Part shown: piece after piece, positions 11,180 to 24,548 of the stretch | How the letters are laid out: every line of letters begins with the position of its first letter | Position numbering within the stretch: position 1 is the stretch's first letter | Source: Certhia americana | Lineage: Eukaryota > Chordata > Aves > Passeriformes > Certhiidae | Length of the DNA: 64,000 bases | Assembly (NCBI GenBank): GCA_018697195.1 | Contig: CM031860.1 | Location: 60,184,861 to 60,248,860 of the forward strand | Direction of reading: 5' to 3' | Program-made: the position numbers and the translations under genes | The notes under the pieces: model-generated | What the model saw: the letters and a program-made list of their open reading frames with translations, nothing else | Databases searched by the model: none | Told to the model about the DNA's origin: nothing

Positions 11180-14100
11180 AAGAATCTCAATCAGAATTTT
11201 AAAAAGTTGTTCAGACAATTGAGTTGCAATTTTAAGTAGCATTAGTTCAGGGGGTAAATATTAATTTCACTGTGAGGAATAATATGAGTTACCAGTACTG
11301 CAACTGTGATTTGCAGATAAGTACACATTCTTTCTCTGTAAATTGTGTGCTTTTATTATAAATGTGGCATTAATTTTTCACCTCTACTATGTTTTCTTTA
11401 CAAAATGGGACCCTTGTTAATTAGATTCTGAAATCCCACCTCAGCTGAATTTGCTTTGAACCCGACAGTAGCACTGCAATCACAAAGAACATTTTAAAAG
11501 CTTTAAAACGTGGGCTGGACACCGTACAGAACGTGTCCCTTAATAGCAACAGTGACAGGAGCTAGAGGTGCCTTTCAACTGTTTTTTTCATTTTGCCAAG
11601 ACCATGTCAAATGAACTAAAAGGGGACAAAGTGACAAAGAGCCTCTGTGTGTCTGAGGCTACCATTTCTGGGCAATGAGCAAACAAATTCTGAGCAGGAG
11701 TTACCTGTGTAAAGAGCAATAGCCCAGGTGATTTTAACTACACCTTCAATAACTTACAATATGATACTTCTTCACTCTAAATCATGAGGAATTTTTTGTT
11801 TGGATTTTTCTTCCCCTCTGCTTTATGTATTTTTTTTTTTTTTATTTGAGGACTGTTGGATATGGCCAGAAAGAGCAGCAAATCCCTGGCCCAGCCCAGT
11901 TGCCAGGACAGGTTACACATCACCCTTGGTCTGGAAAGAGGTCTTTGCATCCAACAGGGTTGGGGACTAACTCAGCCTAGAGAAGGCAACAGATAAACAA
12001 GATTAATCCCACCCCAAAATGAGGGAGCAGCACAGTGAAAATGATACAGTGGGTCAATGAAAAGACACCTCAGTCTCCAGTTCTGGAGGATGACTGAGTT
12101 GAAGTAACTGCTCCAGCAATGAGATGAAGATGTTGCACTTGGGAACATGAGGCTGCATGAGCCCAAGGGTAGGCAAACCTTACTGCCATCAGAAAAACTT
12201 TGATTTCTTGCAGAAATTACTTTGGAAACACGTAGATGTATGGACACTGTGCCCAGAGTGAAAAATTTGATGTAGAGTAACTCTACAAGAATATCTCTGT
12301 GTGGGGAATGCAATGCTGCCCAGCTGAATTGTCCCCCAGAGCACAGGCAGTATGGACAGGGTCCTCTTTAGGAGCTGCTGACCAGAAGGGTGCTTGGCTG
12401 AATCCCTGCCCTCCTCCTCCTCATGGGATGCCCAGCCAGCTTTGATCTCCGGATCCAATGCTCCCATGGCTGAGCAGCTGCTCACAGGGAATTTTCCAAG
12501 AGGGCTCTTGTCTCTGAGCTCGTTAGCCCTTCCTCTTGGCCTGAAGCAGCCAAGCCCCAGTGACATTTACTGCTGGTTGAAAAATTGAAAAAACCCATCC
12601 ATTACTCGGCTCCTCTAGTGGAGGATGAGATTAAGAAATTCATGGCATAATACAGCCTTGTGATGACTTTGGATAGGAAGCAGAAATAACTTGGGGACTA
12701 ATGCCATATGTGAGAATTTTGACTTTGTATTTTGCACAAGAAGCCTAGTGAGCTAGAAGCAGATAAATGGGGTCATCAGCTGTGACACAAAAACTTGGTC
12801 TTAAAATTGTTTTATTTCCATGTGAATAATGCCGTAACATTTGTTCAGGCAGGTATCACCCACTAAAGCAAAATACAAAGCTTCACTGTCTTTCAAACTG
12901 CTCAAACTTTGTCTTTTCTCTATCCCAAATAGGAATATTTTAATGTAGATTTTTAGTTCTTTTTTTCCTTTAATTTACCTGGGATCCCCATAGGGAGCTA
13001 CTCTGAAACATCCCCCACAGGTGCATATTATTGATGGATTGCAAATAAATTCCATAAAAATAGGTCCTAAGGTACTGTAGCAGATGAAAGGTCAACGAAA
13101 ATTTAGCTGAAGCAATTGGAACAGAATTTGTCAGTGCAGAAAAAAAATGTCATAAGGATAAAGCAACTCAGTACACCTTTACTCACAGCTACACCAAGGA
13201 TTAAGCTACACAGAAATGTGGATCTCCAGCTCCATATCTCCAGCTCCATATCCAAACTCTTCTTTCCCTATTCAGTATCCAATAGCCCCATGCCCACCAG
13301 TGTCCTCTCCCTGTGCCGAAGATGTCAGCAAGAGCTGAACCTTGGCTTTACTCCATTCCAAAAATCACATGGGACTGAGAAATAGAAATTGGCTACTGTC
13401 CTGGATTGAGAAGAAAGCTCTGAGGTCTGAAGGAGCAGATTTGGTGCCGCTGCTCTTAAATGCTTGAGACACCAGGGTCAGCAGTGCAGACTCTGGAGAC
13501 ATCGTGGAGGAATTATGTTCTGTGAGTTTTGCCCTGCAAGCTTACTCAGGTGGACAGACTCATTAACAACAATTAACATCCCATTTCCAGGCAAGGCTTG
13601 TAAAAGTACCAAAGTAATCACTGTCTCAAAGCTGAAGTAACATTTTAAAATCAGTTTCCCTGCACATCCAAGCCAAACAAACCAGATCTGAGTTTCTGCA
13701 GACACTCAGTAGTCTCATGTGCTGTTTCTGGGCAACAGGGAGGCTGTTGCACAAACAGCCTTGTTACAGCTTCCAGTGGGCTGAAAGCAGAGTTTTTCAA
13801 ACCATTGCTGAATGCTGCCCAATTGCATTTTGCCTTCCTGCTTATTTATTGTTCTGCATTAGGTGACCCTGCTCGTGGTGCAGTGTGCCATGAGGAACAT
13901 CAAAAGGAGAGTCAGAAGTTATCATAGCTCCCTTATCTCATGGCCAACATCATTTCCAAATCACTGCACATCTGCCTTGCATTTTGTGAATTTTAGCACG
14001 TTGAAGTCATTGTGGCTCAGAAAAGCTTTTCTGGAGCCTGCTTGGTTGGTTTACACTCAGATCACTGCTGGTTCATGTCCTGCTCTCCAAGAGCTCAAGT

Positions 14101-16396
14101 ACTTAAGTTACTTTGCACATCTGGGCAGTGCCATTGACACACGGGGAATGTCTGAGAGTGCCTGCAAGCCCCAGACCCTAGAGCTGAAGCAAGGCTGAAA
14201 AGCACCAGCAAAAAGGGGTCAGAGAGAAGGAAAGACAGGCCAAAACACAGTAAATAGTGAACAAGTTCAAGCTGTGAAATCAGGTGTCACTATTTAACTT
14301 CTTATAATAAAACAATAAGGAACTTTTTGCAGAAGAAGTAAGAGAAAAGACAGAAGAAAATACCAGATTTGAATCAAATTACATAATTCTTTCCTGATCA
14401 CAATAAGTAATTCATGCTGGAAATTAATAAAAAATACAACAAGGGAACTAAGCAAGGAAAAAAACCCAGTCACGATAATGGGACAATTCTGCAGCATTGA
14501 CTGGAAGACATTGCTAAACTAACACAGATTTTAGACAGTCACTATCACCTACAGCAGCTTAAAAATAAAATATCAGAAAGTTTGGGCTTTGGAGAGAGAA
14601 CAGTGGCAGCTAAGACACAGCAGTTTTTACATACAAGGCTGGAAAGCAGTTTGAGTCAGGGGTTTGTGTTGTGATATATTTCTACACCTGAACCCTATTA
14701 CCAGGAAATATTATTAAGTCATGAAAAGCTGGTTAAAAAAAAATAAAATCAATTTTTTGTAAATAATACTGTTGAAGACCTCCATGCTCAGGAGTACCAT
14801 TGCTCACTCAGAGTTTAATTTGAGTTTCTAGTATTAGAGCAAAATAACCCATTCCATTACCCTGGGCAGCCTGCAGTGAGACAAGGGTGACTTGCTTTTG
14901 ACCTTCCGGTCTCAATTTTGGCATCATGCCCTGATTTGAGTAAATGTGACTCACTTGTATTCTACAAAAATACAGTTTCTTGTTGTTTGGTGATTAAGTA
15001 TTTGTCCTGCTGCAGTCCTTCCTGCTCACACTCAGTCCCACACTCCAGCATGGCAGGAGGGATGAACTGTAAATTTGCTGAAACAACACTGTCAGCAAAC
15101 CCAGCACCCTGTGACTTGCTCATCCTAAAACCACAGTATACTTTAATTTAAATTAAAACCCCACACTTTCAATCTGAATGATTGCTGTAATAGAGACACT
15201 GAGGAGTTAATACTGAATGTGGCTCTGGGTGGTGTCAAAGCCTTTGATATCCCATCCTGTGTCACTTCAGGTGTTTCTGAATCCCCCACCTGAGAACCCG
15301 TGGGACTGGAGCTGATGATCACAATCAGAGCCTCAGCTCCTGGCATCAGCAACAGCCAGAGAAATCCAGCTAGATGGGAATAGGGGAGCAGCAGTCCTTC
15401 AGTGGGAAAAGCGCCTGTTTGTCCCAGCTGAAATGCTTTGCAGCAGCTTTTGACAGCCACCTAGGGAAGCCTAGGGGGGGTTTTGGGAGATCCAGCCACT
15501 CCAGCTCTCTTCTGACCCCAAAGAGTCACTGATGTGTTTGTGCATTATGGCCAGAACGAGCCCCCGCAATTTTGCAAGGTTGTTTTCCAAGAGGAGCAGT
15601 AATCTTGATGGCTCCGTGGTCTGGAGATCACGTCTGGATACCCCAAGGGACTGTACATCAAATCATTGAGTAATCAGGGCTCAGCAGAGCCAAACAAATT
15701 CTAATCCTTTCACTGTTTGTTTGGAGGGTTCCCTACTAACATAGACCTACGACACTGCCTGGTTTAGGTGAGAAACTACCAGTTTCTGTGCATGGACCCC
15801 CAAAATTAGATATTCTCTTACTATCTGTTCTTTTCTTTCCACTCTGTGGGGTTTTTCTAATGCCATAATTTTGTTTTTGAAAATCATACTTTTATTTCAC
15901 TATTTAATATTGCTGTGTACCCACGAATATAAATTTCTTATCTATTTCCATATTGTCTGAGCTGTTGCATAATTTTATAAACTTAAATTATTGATTATTT
16001 TGTCAACACATCATCTCAGACGTGACTGAATAGCTGAAATACAACATTTTAAAGTTAGGACACTTCAGAGCTTTTTACCCACTGTCTGGAGCTCTCCTTC
16101 TCCTTTAGGTAAGATGCCAGGCAAGTAGCTATAACTTTTTGCACCTCTTTTTTTTTTTAATTTATTTTGCAGAACTTCAATAAATTATTTCTCAAAATGT
16201 TAGTGTGCAGCTAAATTTATTAACTTTTGTTTGGATAATGGAACACAAACTGTGATCACTTACTGAGCCTGGTAATCAAATATAATTTGAATATAATGTG
16301 GTCTCAAAATTAATGGCCCTGAAATGAATAAGAATACCAGATTCTGAAAAAATTACCAGAATAGGAGGCTGGCAGGCTCTCTTTAATTGTGTCTTT
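11180..16396. other. Unassigned non-coding DNA
   Basis: Five kilobases of unique sequence with no recognised gene. Minor features are a T tract near 11829-11843, a 14-bp tandem duplication (CTCCAGCTCCATAT) at 13224-13251 and a G-run near 15474. Reading frames reach about 125 codons at 12189-12566, and none has recognisable motifs. The 11.85-12.6 kb part is richer in GC and could be an unrecognised old repeat, but I cannot name one. Confidence 0.5.
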
Positions 16397-16415
16397 AAAA
16401 AAAAAAAAAAAAAAA
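16397..16415. repeat. A19 homopolymer
   Basis: Nineteen consecutive A, followed by a second short A-rich piece. No retroposon body identified beside it. Confidence 0.9.
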
Positions 16416-16681
16416 GAAAAAGCATACTAATAATCCTATTATTCAATAGAAAAAAAGAGTATCTCTCTATGTTTGTTAAATGCTCTGGAAAAGCCACAGT
16501 CTTTTACAATACTGCTTCTCACAAATCACTTCGGTTTAATGATGTTACTGTACATTTCATCTCACATTTGAGTAAATATGTTTATTTCATCCTGGAGAGA
16601 GATTTTATTTTAACTTCAAGATTATAATTTCTTAGAAGTCTATCACAGAACAACATGAGGTCTGCCAAATGGAAATACATA

Positions 16682-16699
16682 CCCACCCCCCACCCCCCC
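16682..16699 (-). other. Possible G-quadruplex tract
   Basis: The plus strand has C-runs of 3, 6 and 7 separated by single A residues, so the minus strand carries G7-T-G6-T-G3. This meets the usual pattern for a stable short-loop G-quadruplex. It stands out because the surrounding DNA is AT-rich. No gene or promoter is recognised beside it. Confidence 0.5.
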
Positions 16700-17170
16700 G
16701 TATGTTTAAAAATTAAGGAATTTTTTTCCTCTAGTGAAGAAAAATACTTATTTATTCTGACAAAGAAGCGAAGGACAGCGATCACAGACACTAAAGTTAA
16801 CTGCTGCCTGAAGTCATAAACATCTGGTGGCTATTTTAATTGCATTGTGAACTAACCACAAAATCCTCCACTAAAGAATAAAAATATTTCCCCTGTGCAA
16901 TACTGTATTTTAGAATTCTTCTCTTCTGAATCAATGTCAGACCTGATTACAGCACAATGAAGTCTGTGTTTCATGCCTGCATCTTCTTGAAAACACCAGA
17001 CACTCTTATTACAATTGCAGGTTTACTCAAAGCATCGCATACAGAAAAATTTTTCAGGTTACTTCTGCAAACACTGACTTAGAGATAAAATATCATGTTT
17101 AAATCATTGTCCTTTGTTTGCAAGTTAGACAGATCAGTACGTCTGCATAGAAATACTGGACATTAGAAAG

Positions 17171-17291
17171 CACACAGATAAGCACACAAGCACACAAATT
17201 CGTGTACATGAGATATGTGTGTTTATATATATGCATACACACAAAAAATGCAGATATTCATACATGCATATGCATACACATGTATATATAA
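17171..17291. repeat. Imperfect CA/TATG-rich low-complexity DNA
   Basis: A patchwork of CACACA, TATATA and ATGCATAC words, probably a degraded microsatellite. No coding content. Confidence 0.7.
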
Positions 17292-18316
17292 GAGGAATTT
17301 AAGTAAGTAGTAATACAACCTACCTAAATGTGAATAGAAATTGTTGTTAATAAAATACTTGCATGAGTTGTACGGGGACCTTCTAAATGTCTGTGCTTCC
17401 TGGGGAGACCAAATGACCTCTTTTTTACAGATACCAAGATCAAAGCTCTTGGTTTAGATACTCCAGCTGTCCCTCTCGTTGGCATTTGACATGCAACCCA
17501 GTCCATTTAAAATCAGGGGGCATGTAAACATTTTAACCCTTGGCAGCAGTATCTGAGAAAGATGCTGGCAATAAATGGTTGTAACTGCCTGGGCCAAATC
17601 ACATTTGGTGTCCTCCCTTTGAAGTCCATGCAGGCACTGTACCCTATGGTTTTGACAAAGAGCCAAGTCCAAAAAAAGGATGTAGGCTCTCGAAGCTGTC
17701 CGGATGTGGATTTTGGGATCCAGAGTGGCTCCGTGCAGCTGAACAGTTGCCTCCGAGCTTGCCGCAGGACTCCCTGCCTGACCTTGGAGGCTTTCTGCCT
17801 TGGATCTGCTCTGGGGCACTCCCTGCTTCGCCCCAGCACTCAAATCCCAGTGTTTTTGTAGGAGCACAGAGTCACCTTCATCCCTCGTGAAACCTCCTTT
17901 GGTGGGTGTACACGGGGTAACACATGCTAATAGGATTAGACCCTGCTCTGAATTTAGTCACAGCTATTTATTTTAATTTTTTTTAAAACCATTGCCACAG
18001 GAGGGTGCCATTTTTCTGTTTAAGCTCCAGTTGAGCCACGGGGTTCAAATACTCTGGATCCATCATGCCCCAGGAGAGCAGGAGATGATGGATGTGAGCC
18101 CAGGACAGGTGTCCTTGAATGCCCACACCCTTCCCACCAAAGCCAAGTCAGGTCCGTGGAGACGGATAAACAAACAGCATCAACAAGATCCCATGGGTAA
18201 AAGAGTTCCTTCTGGTCCTCACTGACAAGTTGTTTTCTTCCACATTTTTAGATGAGAGATAGCAATGGAAAACCAGGATCCTTCTCTTCTGCAGCCATGC
18301 TTTGAAAGAGTGAGCC
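17292..18316. other. Unassigned non-coding DNA
   Basis: Overlapping reading frames on both strands at 17454-17867 reach 137 codons in a locally GC-richer patch. Frames open on both strands at once are typical of composition rather than coding. I recognise no domain or splice structure. Confidence 0.5.
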
Positions 18317-18370
18317 TTTTTTCTCTCTCTCTCTCTCCCTCCCTCCCTCTTTCTCGCTCTCTCTCTCTCC
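18317..18370. repeat. (CT)n / CCCT polypyrimidine tract
   Basis: CT dinucleotides with a CCCT-repeat centre, then further CT copies. On the minus strand it yields low-complexity Arg/Glu reading frames that are not real proteins. Long polypyrimidine tracts of this kind can adopt triplex (H-DNA) structure. Confidence 0.9.
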
Positions 18371-21156
18371 AGTCTTTGGAGAAACAGTGGTGAACCCCAT
18401 CCTATTTGACTCCAGAAGGTATATGGCTTCTGCATTAGGTACCCATGGTCTGGAGAAAGGATGAGCTCCATACCCAGATAAAGTGTGTCTCATGGACTTG
18501 TGTGTGACCTGAATGCCATTCTCCCATGCTGAGAGTCCAGTTGATTGACTCACCTTCATTTTAGGTTCAGTTACTTAAATATGCTTTCTCTTAAAAGTGT
18601 TTAAAGTGCCCCAAGGCACCAGTGCAGAAGCCAGCTGTGGTGCAAAGGCAGTGAGGCAGGCTGATGTGACACTGGTTATCAGAAGTTAGAACAGACCTGG
18701 CACACAGATGCCTCACAGAACTTATTCAACACCACATATTGCTGTGGGAAAGAGGAGGAGGGCACTGCAGGCAGAGATACATCCCTCCCAGAGACACCTC
18801 TGTGATAAGGAGAGTGCCAAGAAGCCAGCTCTGATGGCTGTTGTCTGGCACTGGAGTGGGGAGCTGGATGAGTCAACAGGAACTGGTCCTCAGGGGAAAA
18901 CCTGAGAACTCATTTCCTTCTTGGAGAAGAGTTGATGTAGGCAGCTGAAACAGCAGAAATAATGCCAGTGTCAGAGCCCCAGGATTTTCCCTTCTCTACC
19001 AAATGGTTTCTGCTGCATCCACTCATTTTGATTTCTCCAAACATCTGAGCTTCAGGCCCATCTCCCTCCTTGCTCCTTCTGGTGCCATTTTCCTTGTGAA
19101 CAGCCACTTCCATGAAGGATTTGCCTCCTCAGTGCCTGGACAGCAAGCATCCCAGTTCATCTGTCCCTGCATTGCCACCTTACCCCTCAAGTCTCTGTGG
19201 GAAGCAGTCAGGCATCCTCAGGAGCATCCCTCTGCCCAAGACCTGATGTCTATGGGCAAATTCAGGAGCAATCCGTGAGTCTCAGAGCAAACAAGGCCAG
19301 CTGTTGTGTGCCCATGCTGCTTTCCTTCCTGTTCTTACTCCCAGGAATTCATCCAAGGTTGAAGCTGCTTCAGCCCCGTGTGTGGCTTCCCATGACTGCT
19401 CAGGCTCTGGTGGCTCCTCATTATTAAGTACACAAAACTACACTCGGGGATGAATTAGCAATATTTATGTCAACCTGACTGCAAGTGACTTATAGCACAT
19501 TTGAGTATTCAAAGGCAGTGGCAGGCACCATGCACAGCAAATAAAAGTTATTGATACTATTCCAAGTAGTGGAGAACATATTTGCATTCAGTATCTATTG
19601 TCAGTAATCATGTGAGCATTTTGCAACAACAGAGATCTCAGTAAACATGATCTAAGGGGATTGTTGAAAGGGAAAACTATAAAATAATGCTAAGTTCTGT
19701 AGTTTTTTCCCCAGTTATTGTTTCTTACAAAACAGCAGCTATTAAAGTATCTTGTTAAATATGTGGCCTTTAAATATGCATCCACTTACACAAAATTTAC
19801 TCTGGCTTTATATTATTTTAAGTTTTTGGCTTCTACAAAGAGATAAAACAATCTAACTACACCATTTCAGAGTTTAAACAAATACACTTGGAGCTGTACT
19901 GGCAGGATTTGGTTGCTATTAACTGATTGTAATTTTATCAGTGCATTTATTTACACTTCCAGTTGATGTTACAGAAAACTATTAGAGAAGGTTTTCCTAA
20001 TAGTGCAAGCACAGATGAAAATACTGAAAGAAGCCATATCCAGAATTTCTATATTTAATGCAGAGCTGACTATAGGTGTTTGTAGCCAAGGAATTGAAGA
20101 AGTCAATGCAACACCTTCAATATTGGTGCTGTTTGAGAATCACTACCTAACCAGAAAGACTGAAACCTGGATTCCAAGCGTACCAATCCTGCACTCCCTA
20201 TCACTTGCTGATATGGATCACTGGTCACAGCTCTAATTGACTGATTACACAAAAGCTCTTTGCAAAATCAAGACTAAGCCTCTACAAAGTAGGAGCTGCA
20301 GTTCCTAGTGACTGACTCCAACCAGAGCTTCAAAGTTCATGTAGAGTCACCAAAATTGAATTTGCAGCCTGAAAAGCAAAACTTGGGGGATTTGTGCTGT
20401 GCCTTTATAGAGTCAGAAGGAATAATGAATAGGACTAGAATAGCCAGATGAAACACTAATAGCCAAGGTGTAAATTGAGCAGCAGTGTTTAAAAATATAT
20501 TTTGTGTCTGGCTTCAAGTAAAAAAAAAAGAATTATATCAGAATTTATGTTAAGTTTGGAAGATCAGCTTTTGATTTGATGATAACAAAATTCAGATGAA
20601 TTTTGGGAAAAATAATAGCATGAAGTAGCATGCGTCTGGAATATGATTTCAGTGATGGGGCTGTAAGCTTGTTTTCCTTTTACCTCTTTCAAAACCAATT
20701 AAATTAACTGGTACCTACTTGCATCAGAATCTCAGATTTAATTCTGCAGATGGCCTTGAGACATCTTTTCATCTGTTGCCTTGAAAACAGGAAGAAAAGT
20801 AGAGGCAGAGAAAGGGAAGCATTATTAAAATTCCTGGTAGCAACTGAAGATCTGAATACCAAACTGCTTCATTGTCATAATTATTTAGAAACAAGCCATC
20901 TCACTTCCAGTGTGTGCTATGAGCTCACATGGCAAATGGTAGAATATCAGATCAGGAGAACAGAATGTATGTTATAAATTAGTCACATCAAGCACAATAA
21001 GATTTTGTGTTCTATTTATGCAGCATTACACTTCCTATTTCAAGAGAGCTAACGTATGTTGGAAAAGACCCTCAGAGTTTCATGGACATTTCAGCAGACC
21101 AAGAACAGAAGCCATTATACCACTGTATCCTAATAAATTCTATCTAACCCATGGGT
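18371..21156. other. Unassigned non-coding DNA
   Basis: No gene recognised. The part at about 19440-19960 is unique, repeat-free and AT-rich with balanced word use, as often seen in conserved non-coding elements, but conservation cannot be judged from one genome. Near 21055-21090 a few words resemble the end of a CR1, too weakly to call. Confidence 0.5.
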
Positions 21157-21273
21157 TTCTCCTTCTCCTTCTCCTTCTCCTTCTCCTTCTCCTTCTCCTT
21201 CTCNNNNNNNNNNCTTCTCCTTCTCCTTCTCCTTCTCCTTCTCCTTCTCCTTCTCCTTCTTCTTCTCTTCTTT
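21157..21273. repeat. (TTCTCC)n hexamer array with a 10-N gap
   Basis: Tandem TTCTCC units lie on both sides of ten undetermined bases at 21204-21213, with a short TTCTTCTC-type tail. The same phase-type sequence on both sides implies the gap is within the array, so its true length is unknown. Reading frames across it (Ser/Pro on one strand, Glu/Gly on the other) are artefacts. Confidence 0.95.
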
Positions 21274-23493
21274 TGAAATTCATCGAGAAGATAAATGAAT
21301 TAAAGTAACAAGGAATAAAACTACCTTCTTTTAAATCTTTGACAACTTCTAGTTTATGGAAAAAGACAAATGTAATTTGGGACAGCAGATTTGTATTAAA
21401 ATCTGACCCTTTACAACAGGAATGTCCACAATGGGTGGCAGCTGAAAGATCTGTTTTATAACCCCAACACTTCTTTAACAGCCTTGCATGCAATAATTTC
21501 TGCATTCAATTTCCTGTACATGTGTACAACAGCTTGCCCAGGGGAATTGGGCTCCCCTACAATCCTTCTTTTCCTGAGCATTTGCAATTTCTAGTTACTG
21601 GAGGGAAAAAAAAGGAAGAAAAAAAATCCTGTTAAAAAAAAAAGCCCTCACTGTAACACTTTCTGTATTTATGAAGCAATGAACAAGTTTGCATTTCTTG
21701 CTTCCAGGGAAATGGAAAAGATCACAGCAAGATCCCACCAGGTTGTTCCACAACTCTGATGGCTGGAGGACAAACCCTCCTCACTGTGAGGGCAAAGCTC
21801 TCCCTCGAAAACTTGTATCCTCCTTTTATCTCTTGTAGTTGAGAACAGAAGAGGAAGGAGTAGAACAAGAGTTTAACTCATCCTTGCACCTGATAGTCCT
21901 GAGCCAGTTTTGACAAGAAATGGTGAAGATGTCGCTCAGTTTTAATATTTATCTTCTTCACAGTAGTACTGGTTTGTCATGGCACGCACTGTGTAACTTA
22001 GAATTTATTATTTGGCATGGGAAATCATAAGGAAATCCTTTACTTAACAATGGAAAGTGTTTTCAGCCTATTTAATAACTGACACTTCCTTGTCTATTGT
22101 TGCTGGGTTTGATGTGGGAACTGCTGGAGGGAATCAGTAGTCCTGGCTTTGCCCAGAGGACTGACCAGACAACTGATAAATCTCCTCTGGCTGGGTGGTT
22201 CATTCAGAGCATTAAAAATAAATCAGCTGCTGAACTACATAAGGAAATTTCATGCACTTGGTTATCTCTGTTAACTGAAGCTCCAGGCTTTTGGAGCTGG
22301 CTTTTGGCAGACAAGGAGCCTTAGTGATTTCAGGGAAACCATTTATGCCCTGCTCCAGGAATGACTGTCAGCCTCGCCAGGGCTTTGAAGGGACTTGTCA
22401 TGCAGTGGTCTTGAGGTCATCTCTCTTGGATGATAGTGCTTCCACCCAAGCACTGCCAGCAGATGGGACAGGAGTCACTCCATGGATGGAGGTCATCTAT
22501 ATTTAAAGTCTGGGTGTGCATATAGCTCCCTATCTATATGTATGAAGCCCATAATATTTAACAGCTCCTCAGCCTGAAGTGTAATACAGGTGTTAAAGCT
22601 TTGAGCTAATGCTGGATCCATTTTTGGGTTTGTAACACGCCTCTGCTTTTGGAACAGTCACATTGTCCTGGAGCAACTTAAGAACCCTTTGCCCACTTTG
22701 GAATGAGGATGGTCTCCTGGATGGGTTAGCATTGCATTGCAAGGGACTTCCAGGTGCAATTATAGCAAAAATGGTGGTAATAACTCCAGAAAATTAAACA
22801 CACTTTTTTTTTTTCTTTTCTTCCTATTCTGTCAACAAAAAAAAGCTACTTTAAAAATCATTTGACCAGAAAATGCTGTTCACTGCACCCAAATACAATA
22901 AGTCCAACAAAGCAGTCAAGATATTAATCCATTTTTCCAATTCCTTTAAATAAACTTTGAGTCATGTAGCAAAATAAACTCCCATCTGCATAATTTTTGT
23001 TGACACAATAGTGTACATGGTGTAGAGAAGCTGCCTTCTTTGATTTGTTTCATCCAGCAACAAGGTAAATGGTTCTTAGCTCTCCAGCTGCATTATCAGG
23101 GAGAGTATTAGCATGGCTGCTGTGCCATTTATCTCTTGTGTCTCTTGATACGTTCCTTGTCCTGCTGTCACAACAGATATTTCTGCAGCTGGAGACACTC
23201 TGCAGTGAACACAGCAGCCCAGAGCAGGTACCTCTATTGCAAGAGGGAAATGGGAGGCCTTGCACATCCTGAAAATATAAAAAGTTGTTGTTTCTCCTTT
23301 ACCTCCTGAGAGGAGAAGAGCACACTGACAGCACCCTTTATATCACAGAAACGGCTTGTGCACCTGGGAAGGGCACTGTTCAAACACTGCTCATCAATCT
23401 GAGACAGAAGATAAGGACTTGCATGACTTTTAAATTTTTTTGGTTTTAGCATTTTGGCAGCTGTAAAGTCACATAAGCCTTCTAGCTGGCCAG
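21274..23493. other. Unassigned non-coding DNA
   Basis: Unique sequence with no recognised gene or transposon. Open frames at 22097-22506 and on both strands at 23050-23272 stay below 90 codons and have no motifs. Confidence 0.55.
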
Positions 23494-24000
23494 TCACAGA
23501 ACCACAAAATAATTGAGGCTGGAAAGGACCTCAGTAGATCTTGCTTGAGAAGCAGCACTTAGAGGTGGTCACAACACAGGGCTGTGTCCAGACAACTTTT
23601 GACTATCTCCAAGGTTGGAGACACTACAGTGTCCCTGAGCAACACGTGCCAGTCACCCTCACAATAGAAAAGTGCTTCCTGATGTTCAGAGCAACCCTCC
23701 TGTGTTTCAGTTTGGGCCAGATGCCCCTCACTCCTTTACCACCTAAAGAGTCCCATCTGTCTTCTTTGCAGCCTTCCTTCAGTTATTTATTTACATATTG
23801 ATAGGAACCCCCAAGGCCTCTCTTCTTCAGGCTGAACAGTCCCATCTCTCTCAGGAGAGATGCACCAGCCCCTCCAGGCTTTTCACGGCCCTTTGCTTGA
23901 TTATCTCCAGTATGTCCATGTCTCTCTTTCACTGAGGAGTCCAGAACTGGACCCAATTTTCCATGCGTGCCCCCACCAGTGCTGAGCAGAGGAAAAGACC
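23494..24000 (-). mobile_element. CR1 LINE 3' half (5'-truncated)
   Basis: The longest CR1 copy in the window, about 500 bases on the minus strand. Read left to right it runs through the complement of the CR1 3' end (TCACAGAACCACAAAATAAT, then GGCTGGAAAGGACCTC), the GTGCTTCCTGATGTTCAGA block, the ATTGATAGGAACCCCC block, CTTCTTCAGGCTGAACAG, and AACTGGACCCAATTTTCCA. It therefore reaches into the C-terminal coding part of the CR1 polyprotein, but that frame is broken. Its word pattern differs from that of the copies at 44.5 and 53.65 kb, suggesting another CR1 subfamily. Confidence 0.88.
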
Positions 24001-24526
24001 TTTAAGAACCAGATGGTTCTTTCTTCTCTTTCTTTATGGGGACTTTCATATGCATTGCAATAACAGAAAGGCTCTAGAGTGCCAAAAACTTCTCTGTCCA
24101 TAACACTTGCAAGTTGTCAGTTGTCTTGCTATGAGCTTGTTTTTCTCATCGAGGACAGCGCTGACCACTCGTGCTGGCTAAAGGACTGCAGCTCTTGGTG
24201 CCAGAGGCAAACCTGCAACTGGAGTAGTTACAGCTGTTGAGCCCCAATACCAAAACTCTCCCTTTGCAGAGGCACTGGAGTACAGCACCCATCCCTCTGT
24301 TCTGCCCTCTCACCATCACACAGGTCTTCATTTCTGTGGTGGTATGCATGCCATCAGTGTTAGTCCTCTGAGTTATTTGGCTCAGCATCACCAAACCCCT
24401 CCAAGACCTCACAGCGGGGTCAGAATCTGAACTTGGGCAAGACGGATTTTGTTTTCCAATTCACCAGTCAGGCAGTGCAGCACTGAGAGAGACTGGACAC
24501 ATTTACAGATAGGTTACAGGTATATT

Positions 24527-24548
24527 AAAAAAAAAAAAAAAAAAAAAA
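24527..24548. repeat. A22 homopolymer
   Basis: Twenty-two consecutive A on the plus strand, the longest pure A run in the window. No retroposon body is recognised immediately to its left. Confidence 0.9.

Noticed and set aside
18148..18559. Arg/Glu-rich minus-strand frames
   Set aside because: Produced by the CT-rich polypyrimidine tract.
21055..21090. CR1-like words (GTTGGAAAAGACCCTCAGAG)
   Set aside because: Too short and without the neighbouring CR1 blocks or terminal motif.
21018..21505. Ser/Pro and Glu/Gly/Arg repeat proteins
   Set aside because: Translations of the TTCTCC hexamer array across an N gap, not genes.
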